From a virus: a stretch of 61,456 nt of DNA. The stretch covers positions 1 through 61,456 of the IMG/VR virus record IMGVR_UViG_3300042987_001904; one strand, 5' to 3'. This document shows, one piece after another, positions 22,615 to 31,934 of this stretch. The notes beneath the pieces were generated by a model. The model was not told where the DNA came from. It saw only the letters and a program-made list of their open reading frames with translations, and did not search any database. The position numbers and the translations under genes are program-made. How positions within the stretch are numbered: position 1 is the first letter of the stretch; each line of letters starts with the position of its first letter.

Positions 22615-22959
22615 ATGGACACAGACTTTGAAATATACAAGGGTAAGAATTTTGCCAGCTTGTGCAAAGATATTGTAAAAAATTCAGAAAGTAAGAAAGA
22701 TCAAATAGATATTCTTATTTCTGAACTTAGAACTCTTATTAAAACTGTAAATGATGCTGTTATTATAGTTCCTCTCATAAAAGACTACTATGATGTTGGT
22801 ATTAAAAACGATGAACAGTTGGTTAAATTAGCATCTATAGTTCAAAAGTTGGTTGCTAAAGGTGAAGCAAGTGGTGAAGGAAATAACATGATTTTGTCTG
22901 ACGAAGAACGCAAACAATTGATGGATGACGTGGTATCTATCGCTAAAGTATCTAAATAA
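22615..22959 (+). CDS. Hypothetical helical protein at head of baseplate operon
   Basis: A 114-residue, mainly helical, acidic protein. I prefer ATG 22615 to the TTG six bases upstream because of the promoter box spacing. It contains DQIDILISELRTLIKTVNDA and a KDYYDVGIKND segment. It is two bases from the hub gene, so it belongs to the baseplate operon and may be an assembly chaperone or small structural part (inference from position). Confidence 0.68.
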   Translation: MDTDFEIYKGKNFASLCKDIVKNSESKKDQIDILISELRTLIKTVNDAVIIVPLIKDYYDVGIKNDEQLVKLASIVQKLVAKGEASGEGNNMILSDEERKQLMDDVVSIAKVSK

Positions 22960-22961
22960 TT

Positions 22962-24668
22962 ATGGCTGATTCATCTACAGATATTTCTAGATACATAAAA
23001 CAAACTCCAACTGGTGTTAACTCTAAAAATTTGGTTGGAGATAATCCAAATTTTCAGTTGGCAGTTGTAGTTGATATTATTTTAAATGACGAACATCCAT
23101 TTTTTGGAAAAGATTTAGATGCGGAAAATACACAAATACCAATCACTGTAAACCCGCAACAAATACCAGTTAACTATAAGAATGATGTTCCATCAAGTTC
23201 AGATGTTGACTACAGTTTTATTGGGCGTGCTAAAGTTAGAATATTAGATATAGAGAAGAAAACTCCTCTAGAAAAATTGCCGTGGGCTATACCATTGGAT
23301 AATACTATTACACAGTATCCTCTTTTGAATGAACAAGTATTGGTAATAAAAGTTGGTGGTAATTTTTATTATACAAAACCGTTTAATAGATTTAACTTTG
23401 TAGGAACCAATGCAGACTTTGTTACGGAGATTGGCTTTAGTAATGATAATAGTAGTGCTACTCCCGCGAACCCTGATCCGTTTAGAAAAACATATATTTC
23501 TCACCCACTGTTCAAAGCAGTTACCAAAGTTGGATATTTGGGCGATTATTTTATTTTAAATCCTTTCATTCGCAGTGTTAGAAAATTTGAAGGTGACACT
23601 GTAATTGAAAGTCGTTTTGGTCAATCAATAAGATTCACTGCCTATGACTTTAATAGATCCTCTGATAAGTCGATTTATCCATCATATGCAATTAATTCTG
23701 GTCTATTTAGAGACTCTGTTGCCGGTGGTTACGGTAATCCTCGTCTCATAATTAGAAATAGACAGAGAAACATTGCACTGGATAAACCACAACAATTACA
23801 TCCAAAACTTCCTCCTATTTTGCCAATCAAACCTAGAGAAAAAAACTATGGTGGACAAATAGAAGAAGATATTAATAATGATGGAACCACAATTGAAATA
23901 AACAGTGGACCGCCAACGAGCAATTGGAAAACTACAGTTTATAAAAGCATGTTTGGGGTTACTAAGAATGATAGAAAACCAACAGAAGAACAAGTCAAGT
24001 TTAATCCAGCAGGTTCTACTAATTTTGAGTTTCCGGTATTAAATGGAGATCAATTGATTGTTAATACAGATAGAATAGTGTTGAGTAGTAGATTTGCCGA
24101 AACATTTCATTTTAGTAAAAAACGATATGGTATTGCTACAGATAATGAATACACTGTGGATGCAAATGATCAAGTTGTATTGACCACAAATAGATTGGCT
24201 TGTATTAATGCACCACAGATATTTTTAGGACAATATGGAGAAACAAACGAACCCGCTCTTCTTGGACAAACAACTGTTGATTGGCTCTATGATCTTTGTA
24301 ACTGGATACTTGATCATGTTCATTGGTATCACCACGTTCATCCTCACCCTCACGGTCACGATGATGCTGGTCAAATCACTCAAGAAAATACAAACGACGC
24401 TGTTCCAGATCAAACACAAATACCAGTTCAACAAATCAAACTAAAATTGTTACGTGATAATTTACATAAAACACTAAGTCGTCGTGTATTTGTAACAGGT
24501 GGAGGATATGCACCGGGTTCAAATGGTGTTAAACCAGCCGGTAGTGGTGCTGAATGTGCGGCACCTGTAATTATAAACACAGTTACTGGTGCTGGTGTTG
24601 TTGGTGACTTTAAAGGTAGAAATCGTAGAGAAGGTCCAGTTCAGATTGAGTTTGAATTTGAAAGTTAA
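22962..24668 (+). CDS. gp5: Baseplate hub / central spike protein (gp5-like)
   Basis: A 568-residue protein. Residues about 85-150 look like an OB-fold (GRAKVRILDI...YPLLNEQVLVIKVGGNFYY). The middle is beta-rich. Around 450-468 lies a LCNWILDHVHWYHHVHPHPH stretch, matching the W..H.H..G signature of spike proteins from contractile tails, where His residues can bind a metal ion. T4 gp5 has a lysozyme domain; none is recognised here. It lies first among gp25 and gp6 neighbours. Hub/spike identity is inferred from these signatures and order. Confidence 0.68.
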   Translation: MADSSTDISRYIKQTPTGVNSKNLVGDNPNFQLAVVVDIILNDEHPFFGKDLDAENTQIPITVNPQQIPVNYKNDVPSSSDVDYSFIGRAKVRILDIEKKTPLEKLPWAIPLDNTITQYPLLNEQVLVIKVGGNFYYTKPFNRFNFVGTNADFVTEIGFSNDNSSATPANPDPFRKTYISHPLFKAVTKVGYLGDYFILNPFIRSVRKFEGDTVIESRFGQSIRFTAYDFNRSSDKSIYPSYAINSGLFRDSVAGGYGNPRLIIRNRQRNIALDKPQQLHPKLPPILPIKPREKNYGGQIEEDINNDGTTIEINSGPPTSNWKTTVYKSMFGVTKNDRKPTEEQVKFNPAGSTNFEFPVLNGDQLIVNTDRIVLSSRFAETFHFSKKRYGIATDNEYTVDANDQVVLTTNRLACINAPQIFLGQYGETNEPALLGQTTVDWLYDLCNWILDHVHWYHHVHPHPHGHDDAGQITQENTNDAVPDQTQIPVQQIKLKLLRDNLHKTLSRRVFVTGGGYAPGSNGVKPAGSGAECAAPVIINTVTGAGVVGDFKGRNRREGPVQIEFEFES

Positions 24669-24674
24669 TTTATT

Positions 24675-26702
24675 ATGGAACAAAAATTAGTAGACATTCT
24701 TGGATTCTTACAACCTGATAGTGGAAACAATTACAGTAAAGGTCTATACCTCAATGGTAATGCTAAAATTATTTATGCATTTGAAGATATTGTTCCAATC
24801 ATAGGCAGTGGATTTGGATATTTTGTTGGTGATAATGATTTTGGCACCTCAGACAAAGGTTATACTTACTCGGAACTATACAAATATTTAGACGAAAGAG
24901 GAGTTTTGCCAGATGTTCCAGACAAAAACAACTTACCACCCGTAATTGTTGGATATGCTGGGCCCAGAACACCACATCAAAATATTATTGTTAATATAAA
25001 TCAACGTCCAATTTTTAGAGAAATATATTATTCAAAATGGCCATGTTTGAAAGATTTGGAAACATCAAAACTAGACACATTTTTATTAACAGTTCATGAT
25101 TATATACAACGTTATGAGACTGCGTTGTTAAGCGGAGATGTTTCATCCGTAGATAAAAGCAAAGAAAGACAGAAGGCACATCTTCAAGCTGTAATTGATG
25201 ATGCGATGGAAAATGTTAAATCAGGTAAGTGGGACAAGAATAAAATTCCATCTTGTTTTCTTCCAGACCCAGATCCGGCGTTGGCTGGTCCTCCATCACA
25301 AACAATATATGGAACATTAAACAAGCCTGCCACAGTAGATAATCCGAACATTAAGCTTCCATCTCAAACACCAAAACAATTGGACCCAGAAAAAGGTTTG
25401 ACGGAAATAGATAAAAAAGACGATGATTTAGAAAAACAATTAGAAAAAAGCAGCGCTGATTTTGACAAACAAATGTCAGATTCTTCCAAAGATTTTGATA
25501 AACAAATGTCCGAATCTAAAGACATCTTTGCAGAATCTTCTACTTCATCTACTACCCCATCAGAAGGTGCGACAGTAACTTCGACAACTACAGTATCAGA
25601 AACGGTTCAAAAATCTGAAACTGTAAGTGGTGGTGGTTATACAGTAAGAACAAGTTTTGCTTCAGATGATCCAAGATCAAAAATGACTCAAGCTGAGTTG
25701 GCTGCTCTTCCAAACGGTGCTGGTCAAACCGAATTTAAAGTTCCTGGTAAAAATGAAACAACGACTACGGTTGAATCGTTGAATTCATCGGTTAGTTCTG
25801 TATCAAATGCTTCTGGAACTGAAGTTGTATCCAAGTTACAAGCTTCTACGGACATTAAAACTGTTCCTAAAATTGAAACTCCAAAAGTTGAAACACCTAA
25901 ATTTGTCAAAGATGGTCTTGGAGACAAATGGAGTCCAGATAAATTTAAACCAGAAACAATTGCTGGTAATACCAAATTTGTTGATCCAGTCACGGGTAAC
26001 ATTGGATCAACTGAAAAAATAGCAGCAGTAGATAAGTTAAAAAGTTCATTGCCCGAGATTCCTAAACCAAATCTACCTGACCTACCAAAAAATCCTATAC
26101 CAGAAAATATAACAAATGCTGACGCAGCATTAACAAAACTATCTGGTGGCAATATTGATTCAATAAATCCAGCGTCAGTCGTAAAACCTCCAAGTGCATT
26201 GGTCCAAGCTGCTACTGGTGGTTTATTGGGAGGAGGATTGGGTGCTGGAATTGGTGCTATTGCGGGAGGAGGACAAGGTGCTTTAATTGGAGGGTTATCT
26301 GGAGCCGCTGTAGGAGGTGGATTAGCCGTTGGTGGTATTGGAGGTGGACTTTTAGCTGGAGCTGGATTAGGTGGAGGTATTGGTGCAATTGCTGGGGGTG
26401 GCCAAGGTGCTTTAATTGGTGCAGCTGCGGGAGGAACATTGGGTGCTGCGGCTGCTAAATTAGCTTTGGTAAAAAATGGTATGCCAAAGCCAAAAATACC
26501 AAAACCACCATCAGCACCCAGAGTCAAAAAAGTCAAAATAAAAGCACCAAAGAAAATGCTTCCAACAAAGACGACAAAAGGTGCTGAAGATTTATTAAAT
26601 TTACAAAAATCTAAGTTAGAAGCGTCAAAAACACAACTTAGTTCTCAAATAACTGCTAATGTTAATGTGGATCAATTGAACTCTTTAGGTGGAATGGCAT
26701 AA
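24675..26702 (+). CDS. Baseplate-operon protein with glycine-zipper segment
   Basis: A 675-residue protein. Residues 1-210 form a folded N-terminal domain (LVDILGFLQPDSGNNYSKGLY, then GYFVGDNDFG). It continues with a low-complexity Lys/Asp/Ser/Thr/Pro-rich linker (about 215-500). A long Gly/Ala/Leu glycine-zipper block follows at about 512-600 (two near-repeats of GAIAGGGQGALIG). The C-terminus is basic and helical. Glycine zippers insert in or cross membranes, so this may be released from the baseplate to help DNA pass the inner membrane (inference). It sits six bases after the hub gene. Confidence 0.7.
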   Translation: MEQKLVDILGFLQPDSGNNYSKGLYLNGNAKIIYAFEDIVPIIGSGFGYFVGDNDFGTSDKGYTYSELYKYLDERGVLPDVPDKNNLPPVIVGYAGPRTPHQNIIVNINQRPIFREIYYSKWPCLKDLETSKLDTFLLTVHDYIQRYETALLSGDVSSVDKSKERQKAHLQAVIDDAMENVKSGKWDKNKIPSCFLPDPDPALAGPPSQTIYGTLNKPATVDNPNIKLPSQTPKQLDPEKGLTEIDKKDDDLEKQLEKSSADFDKQMSDSSKDFDKQMSESKDIFAESSTSSTTPSEGATVTSTTTVSETVQKSETVSGGGYTVRTSFASDDPRSKMTQAELAALPNGAGQTEFKVPGKNETTTTVESLNSSVSSVSNASGTEVVSKLQASTDIKTVPKIETPKVETPKFVKDGLGDKWSPDKFKPETIAGNTKFVDPVTGNIGSTEKIAAVDKLKSSLPEIPKPNLPDLPKNPIPENITNADAALTKLSGGNIDSINPASVVKPPSALVQAATGGLLGGGLGAGIGAIAGGGQGALIGGLSGAAVGGGLAVGGIGGGLLAGAGLGGGIGAIAGGGQGALIGAAAGGTLGAAAAKLALVKNGMPKPKIPKPPSAPRVKKVKIKAPKKMLPTKTTKGAEDLLNLQKSKLEASKTQLSSQITANVNVDQLNSLGGMA

Positions 26703-26747
26703 TATAAATTTCGTAAAATACCAAACAAGTTAATAATTATATATAAT

Positions 26748-27185
26748 ATGAAAATAGAAGCGTTAAAAGAACTCATCAGACAAGAAGTTAGGTCGATTGT
26801 CAAAGAGGAAGTAAGAAATTGTCTATTTGAAGCATTTTCTAATCCAAACCAAAAAATGGTGACAGATTCACATTCTTCGTATAAATCAGCAGTAATGGAG
26901 ACTGTTGAAGAAGAGCCTGTCCAATCACAATCAACCAAAAAGTTTGTTAAATACACAAATAATCCAGTATTGAATCAAATTTTAAATGAAACTACAGGTG
27001 GTGTTCCCCAAGAAGGTGGATTGGCTAGTATGATGGGTGCGTCACAACCATCTATACAAGATCATCTTACTGAGTCTGTTGTATCAAATGCGCCAGAACC
27101 AGTTAAGGTGGTATCTCAGGCAATTACTAGAGACTACAGAGCACTATTAAAAGCGGTCGATAAAAAGGTTTCTAATAAGAAATAA
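26748..27185 (+). CDS. Hypothetical baseplate-operon protein, 145 residues
   Basis: The N-terminus is a charged amphipathic helix (LIRQEVRSIVKEEVRNCLFEAF). A disordered Ser/Glu/Pro-rich middle and a short basic C-terminal helix follow. TATATAT lies three bases before the ATG and may be a variant late box. Placement directly before gp25 suggests a baseplate accessory. No family recognised. Confidence 0.65.
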   Translation: MKIEALKELIRQEVRSIVKEEVRNCLFEAFSNPNQKMVTDSHSSYKSAVMETVEEEPVQSQSTKKFVKYTNNPVLNQILNETTGGVPQEGGLASMMGASQPSIQDHLTESVVSNAPEPVKVVSQAITRDYRALLKAVDKKVSNKK

Positions 27186-27192
27186 TTAATAT

Positions 27193-27594
27193 ATGGCAAG
27201 ACAAGCTCTAGGATTAAAACTACCTATTAAACTTGGTCAAGATGGATATTTTGATACCAATACTACCACTATTGGACAAGTATCAGCAAACATCAGAAAT
27301 TTATTGATGACCAAACCAGGTGAACGTAGATTTAATAACGAGTTTGGATCTAGTCTATATGAACTATTATTTCAACAAAATGAATTGGAGGTAAATCCAG
27401 GCATTATAGTTGATGTAGTTCAAAGAGACATCAATAAATTTTTAAACGGCGTAATTGTAAATGATGTAAAAGTTGGATTGTCTAAAACTCAACCAGAGAA
27501 TAGTGATCCAAATAAGATATTTATAAGTGTAACATTCACATATAATAAAATTACATCGAATACCGACGTTGAAATCTCTACCAATACAATCTAA
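27193..27594 (+). CDS. gp25: Baseplate wedge protein gp25
   Basis: A 133-residue protein, the usual length of the GPW/gp25 family. It shows the family core: a VSANIRNLLMTKPGERRFNN strand-turn, then FGSSLYELLFQQNE and a VQRDINKFL helix, and ends in an ISVTFTYNKI beta segment. gp25 binds gp6 and gp53 in the baseplate wedge and helps to start sheath assembly (family knowledge). Its stop overlaps the gp6 start (TAATG). Confidence 0.95.
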   Translation: MARQALGLKLPIKLGQDGYFDTNTTTIGQVSANIRNLLMTKPGERRFNNEFGSSLYELLFQQNELEVNPGIIVDVVQRDINKFLNGVIVNDVKVGLSKTQPENSDPNKIFISVTFTYNKITSNTDVEISTNTI

Positions 27595-29591
27595 TGGCAC
27601 AAATAGTTAACAAAACTTTTAGAACAGATACTAAAGACGTAAATTACGTTAATAGAGATTTTACGTCTTTGAAACAACAGTTGATTGACTTTACTAAACA
27701 ATATTACCCACAAAGTTATAGAGATTTTAGTGAAAGTTCACCTGGACAAATTTTTATAGAACAAGCTGCGTATGTTGGTGACATTCTTTCGTATTATACC
27801 GATCAACAATTCAAAGAAAGTTTTGTCCAATTTGCAACAGATAGACGTAATCTTATAAATCAAGCTAGATATCTTGGATATAAACCCAAAGTAACTACTG
27901 CTTCGTCAACCGATGTCGAATTATTTCAACTATTACCAGCCAAAAGAACTGGTGAAATTGATGGTGAATATGTTCCAGATGAAACATATTGTTTGATATT
28001 ACAACCATTCACCGTATTATCAAGTGTTTCAGGTGTTAACTTCTTAGTAGAAGAAAGTGTTGATTTCAGTCAAGATACTGTTTTCTCACCAAGAGAGATT
28101 TCTGTATATAGTCGTGATGAAACTGGCGCACCTCAATTTTATTTGATTAAAAAAACAGCAAAAGCATTTTCTGGAAATCTTGTAATTAATCAAGTGAGTG
28201 TTGGTGCACCTGAGCCATTTTTGCAAATTAAATTGGACGCAACTGATATTATCAAAGTGGTAAGTATAGTTGATAGTAACAACAACAATTATTACGAAGT
28301 TCAATATTTAGCACAAGAAACAATACCAATTGCAGTGGATAATGTTCCTTTGACAAACCAAACATTATCAAAATACAGAGGCGAAACTCCAAAGTTGTTA
28401 AAATATTTAAGAACTGAAAAAAGATTTATAACAACAATTGATGAGAATAATTCAACTTATTTAGTATTTGGTGCTAATACTGAAAATTTTGACAACACTG
28501 TAATCATTCCAAATCCTTCAAATGTGGGCGTATCACTTTCAAATTTAGGCAATCTAAATATAAGTTTAGACGGAACAAATGTTCTCAAGAGTAACTCTTA
28601 TGGTGTATCTCCATCAAATACTACTCTTACGATTACATATATTGTTGGTGGCGGAATTACATCAAATGTAAATTCAGGCGAAATAAACACAATTCAGGCT
28701 GTCGGATATTTAAATGATACTTCTGGATTGACAGATAGTCAAGTGACTCTGTTTAATAGTATTAAAAATTCGCTTCGTGTTACAAACCCAAATTCTGCTA
28801 CTGGTGGAAATGGTCCTGATACAGATGAAGAAATTAGACAAAATGCTATTGCTAATTTTTCTTCACAAAATCGAATTGTAACTGAAGAAGACATATTGTT
28901 GAGAGTTTATTCTATGAACTCACAATTTGGAAGTATAGCAAAAGCATTTGTTCAATCTAATGCGACTCGTCAAGTTTCATATACAGGTTTGATTAGCGGA
29001 GTTATTACTGGTTCTGCTGCTGAGAATGAATTTTTAAACTTGAGTCCATTGAATCCTTTGGATCGTAGAAAATTCTTGGAATCAAATAACCCATTTACTA
29101 ATAATCTATATATCCTTGGGTATAATAAAGATAATAAACTTACACAATGTAATGAAGCAACGTTATTGAATCTGAAAAATTACTTGAGTCAGTATAAAAT
29201 TTTGACTGATAAATTTAATATTATTGATGGATATATTGTCAATATAGGTGTAGATTTTAAAATCAGTGTATTTGCTGGATTTAATAAACGTGATGTTCTA
29301 AATAATTGTATTGCTTCAGTTCAAGCATTCTTTAATATTGAAAACTGGAGTTTTAATCAACCAATCAATTTGAGTCAACTTACCTTTGAAATAATGAAGA
29401 ATGAAGGTGTCCAGTCAGTGATTGAGGTAAAAGTTAAAAATCTGACATATGATATAGACGGACCTGATTATTCTCAAATAGCATATAATATTGATATTGC
29501 TACACAAAATAATATTGTATATCCGTCGAAGGATCCATCAATATTTGAAATTAAATTTCCAGAAAAAGATATTAAGGGATTAGTGGTATAA
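27594..29591 (+). CDS. gp6: Baseplate wedge protein gp6 (baseplate J-like)
   Basis: A 665-residue protein, close to the size of T4 gp6 (660). N-terminal signatures are DVNYVNRDFTSLKQQLIDF, SPGQIFIEQAAYVGDILSYY and NLINQARYLGYKP. The middle has TDEEIRQNAIANFSSQNRIV followed by TEEDILLRVYSM, the J-like core, and the C-terminal wedge region ends in IKFPEKDIKGLVV. gp6 forms the inner baseplate ring. The gene overlaps gp25 by one base and is two bases from the next gene. Confidence 0.95.
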   Translation: MAQIVNKTFRTDTKDVNYVNRDFTSLKQQLIDFTKQYYPQSYRDFSESSPGQIFIEQAAYVGDILSYYTDQQFKESFVQFATDRRNLINQARYLGYKPKVTTASSTDVELFQLLPAKRTGEIDGEYVPDETYCLILQPFTVLSSVSGVNFLVEESVDFSQDTVFSPREISVYSRDETGAPQFYLIKKTAKAFSGNLVINQVSVGAPEPFLQIKLDATDIIKVVSIVDSNNNNYYEVQYLAQETIPIAVDNVPLTNQTLSKYRGETPKLLKYLRTEKRFITTIDENNSTYLVFGANTENFDNTVIIPNPSNVGVSLSNLGNLNISLDGTNVLKSNSYGVSPSNTTLTITYIVGGGITSNVNSGEINTIQAVGYLNDTSGLTDSQVTLFNSIKNSLRVTNPNSATGGNGPDTDEEIRQNAIANFSSQNRIVTEEDILLRVYSMNSQFGSIAKAFVQSNATRQVSYTGLISGVITGSAAENEFLNLSPLNPLDRRKFLESNNPFTNNLYILGYNKDNKLTQCNEATLLNLKNYLSQYKILTDKFNIIDGYIVNIGVDFKISVFAGFNKRDVLNNCIASVQAFFNIENWSFNQPINLSQLTFEIMKNEGVQSVIEVKVKNLTYDIDGPDYSQIAYNIDIATQNNIVYPSKDPSIFEIKFPEKDIKGLVV

Positions 29592-29592
29592 T

Positions 29593-31455
29593 ATGCATAC
29601 ATTTATTTATCCATCTCAAGACACATACATCAACAATGCCAAAGTTGATAAAAATCAAAACTTTGGTATTGATGAAATCTTAGAGATATACGCCAGCAAC
29701 AATGGTAGTAAATTAGTATACTACGATCCAATTTGGAGAGCAGTTCCAGAGAACAGTTCATCGTATGGCAATGAGGGTTGGTTAGCTTATACTACGTCTA
29801 GTTTTTATGTATACTCTGGAAGTTTGTGGCGAGCATATCCACTTGCCAGTGCCGTAATTGATAATGTAATAGCTATAGCAGGATTTACAGGTAGATTTGA
29901 AAATATTGTAGGTTCAACAGCTTTGTATGTTTCTGGATCTTCTACATCTGCATCTGGATCTTTTAGTGGAAGTTATAATTTTTCTAAACCTATAACTATT
30001 GATGGTATAATTTCTACGGCTAGTTTTACAGGCACCATTTATAGTGGATCAAGTTTTTCTAATTTAGATGTAAATGGAACAACATATACATCTTCTCCAC
30101 TTACACAATCTTTGATTGGAAGTGGTAGTTTGGGTGGATTTACAGGCAGTATATATGGAACTTCATGCACGGGATATGGTCCACTTTGTATGTTGGATGG
30201 AACATTTAGTGGTAGTATTAGTGGATCGAGTTTTAAAGGTATAATATCTACACAGGTCTCCGCTAGTATTTCTAACTATTTAGATGTTATTGATTTTCAG
30301 GGTTCATTTACAGGTGAATATAGTGGATCAATAACTCCTCCAAAATATTCTTATTATTTGATCAAACCAGATATCACAAGAACTTTAATTCAGTTTGATT
30401 TATCATATATTAGTTCATCTATTGCAAATAATGAATTGTCGAGTTCTGATATAAAATTTACTCTCAATTTAACCGCATGTGGTCAAAGAAATCTTCCACT
30501 CAATTACACAATTTACGCGTTTCCAGTAAGTCAAAGTTGGGATAATGGTGACGGTAGATGGGCAGATGGTGGCTCCAAGATGGGGGCTAGTTGGAATTAT
30601 AGATCATATTCTGGAAGTAATCCATGGTATGTTCCATTTACTGGTAGTTATAAACAAGTTGATTATTTCTTGACCGCTTCAAATCAAACTGCAAGTTTTG
30701 AAAATGGTGGGGCGACGTGGTATTATAATGTTCCTTCAACTTACACAGATTCGACTTCTTGGATTTGTTCATCATCTGCATTTCCATCATTGAGTGGATC
30801 CGATTTAATTTGTAGTCAATCTTATACTCTAGGACAACAAGGTGATATAACAATGGATATCAGTAAAATTGTTCGTTCTTGGATTTGTGGTTGTATTCCA
30901 AATAATGGTATTATATTGATGACCTCTTTAGAAACCACAGTTCCTCCAATAGGTCAAACAAATGGATTATTACAGTTCTTCAGTAAAGAAACTAACACAA
31001 TTTATAGTCCATATATCGATATATCTTGGGATGATTCTAATTTCAATACGGGTAGTTTAGCACCTGTGACTGGATCAATTGAAAATTTAATAACTCTACA
31101 ACAACTAAAAGAAACTTATAAAGCTGGTAGTATGCCAAAGGTTTTTGTATTTGCTAGAGATAGATATCCTCTCAAGAATTTCCAAAAAGCATATCAACAA
31201 CCAGTAATGGTGACACCAAAATATCTACCTACTTCATCTTATTATATGATCAAAGATGCAGAGTCTGGTCAAGTTTTTATAGATTTTGATCAATATTCTA
31301 AGTTAAGTTGTGATCCTAACCAAGGAAATTATTTTAAATTTGATACCACTGGATTGCCTCAAGAAAGATATTTCACGATATTTATAAGAGTTGAGTATCC
31401 AGACGGAACGGTGGACATTGTGGACACCGCCAAGGTATTTCAAATTGTAAGATAA
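29593..31455 (+). CDS. Tail/baseplate structural protein with DNRLRE-like domain
   Basis: A 620-residue protein. Residues 1-30 (FIYPSQDTYINNAKVDKNQN) and the region about 250-480 (TLIQFDLSYI, AFPVSQSWDNGDGRWADGG and DITMDISKIVRSW) match the DNRLRE/CBM-like fold of surface proteins. In between, about 115-240, lies a Gly-Ser-aromatic repeat (SGSFSGSYNF, FTGSIYG) like that in the fibre at 15984. The C-terminal 120 residues form another beta domain. It sits directly after gp6, where a peripheral baseplate or fibre-anchoring role is plausible. Carbohydrate binding is a guess. Confidence 0.7.
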   Translation: MHTFIYPSQDTYINNAKVDKNQNFGIDEILEIYASNNGSKLVYYDPIWRAVPENSSSYGNEGWLAYTTSSFYVYSGSLWRAYPLASAVIDNVIAIAGFTGRFENIVGSTALYVSGSSTSASGSFSGSYNFSKPITIDGIISTASFTGTIYSGSSFSNLDVNGTTYTSSPLTQSLIGSGSLGGFTGSIYGTSCTGYGPLCMLDGTFSGSISGSSFKGIISTQVSASISNYLDVIDFQGSFTGEYSGSITPPKYSYYLIKPDITRTLIQFDLSYISSSIANNELSSSDIKFTLNLTACGQRNLPLNYTIYAFPVSQSWDNGDGRWADGGSKMGASWNYRSYSGSNPWYVPFTGSYKQVDYFLTASNQTASFENGGATWYYNVPSTYTDSTSWICSSSAFPSLSGSDLICSQSYTLGQQGDITMDISKIVRSWICGCIPNNGIILMTSLETTVPPIGQTNGLLQFFSKETNTIYSPYIDISWDDSNFNTGSLAPVTGSIENLITLQQLKETYKAGSMPKVFVFARDRYPLKNFQKAYQQPVMVTPKYLPTSSYYMIKDAESGQVFIDFDQYSKLSCDPNQGNYFKFDTTGLPQERYFTIFIRVEYPDGTVDIVDTAKVFQIVR

Positions 31456-31456
31456 T

Positions 31457-31933
31457 ATGGCTGATATTGTAGTTGAGTATACTGTAGGTCTTAAACAGTT
31501 ACAACAGTTTAAGGATTTGGGACAATTTTCGAACAACATAGATTCGTTCGGAAACTTTCAACTCATTTATAATCAAAGTAAAGTTGACGATGGTAAGTAT
31601 TACTATACCGATCTTACTTTGAAAACTATTGAATACAACCCAGATAAAATTTTAGACACAAACTCTACTAGTTTCAATGAATTACAGACGGTGGAACAAG
31701 AAAATGCTCAAGATATGGCTACATTACTTCAGCAGTATAATGAGTCAATTGCTGAAAATAGAATTTTGAATGAGACTGTAAATTCTTTGGTTGAAAAATA
31801 TGAAAATAATGATGATAAACAAGTAATTTCAGCAATGAAGACAGAAATTATCAATCTAAGAATACGCCTAGGTCAAGGTAGTGTTCCGTCAGATTTTAGT
31901 GATGACTTTCCATTTTTACCATTAATATCATAA
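31457..31933 (+). CDS. Hypothetical tail protein, 158 residues
   Basis: Residues 1-75 are beta-rich. Residues about 80-145 are a helical, coiled-coil-like segment (AQDMATLLQQYNESIAENRI). A Pro/Phe-rich end follows (DFPFLPLIS). One base separates it from both neighbours. It is co-expressed with baseplate genes and may form a small wedge or linker part. No family recognised. Confidence 0.65.
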   Translation: MADIVVEYTVGLKQLQQFKDLGQFSNNIDSFGNFQLIYNQSKVDDGKYYYTDLTLKTIEYNPDKILDTNSTSFNELQTVEQENAQDMATLLQQYNESIAENRILNETVNSLVEKYENNDDKQVISAMKTEIINLRIRLGQGSVPSDFSDDFPFLPLIS

Positions 31934-31934
31934 T

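Noticed and set aside
25724-26536. Long minus-strand ORF of 270 residues
   Set aside because: It is the shadow of the glycine-zipper and linker region of the plus-strand gene, rich in Pro/Ala because of GGN/GCN codons.
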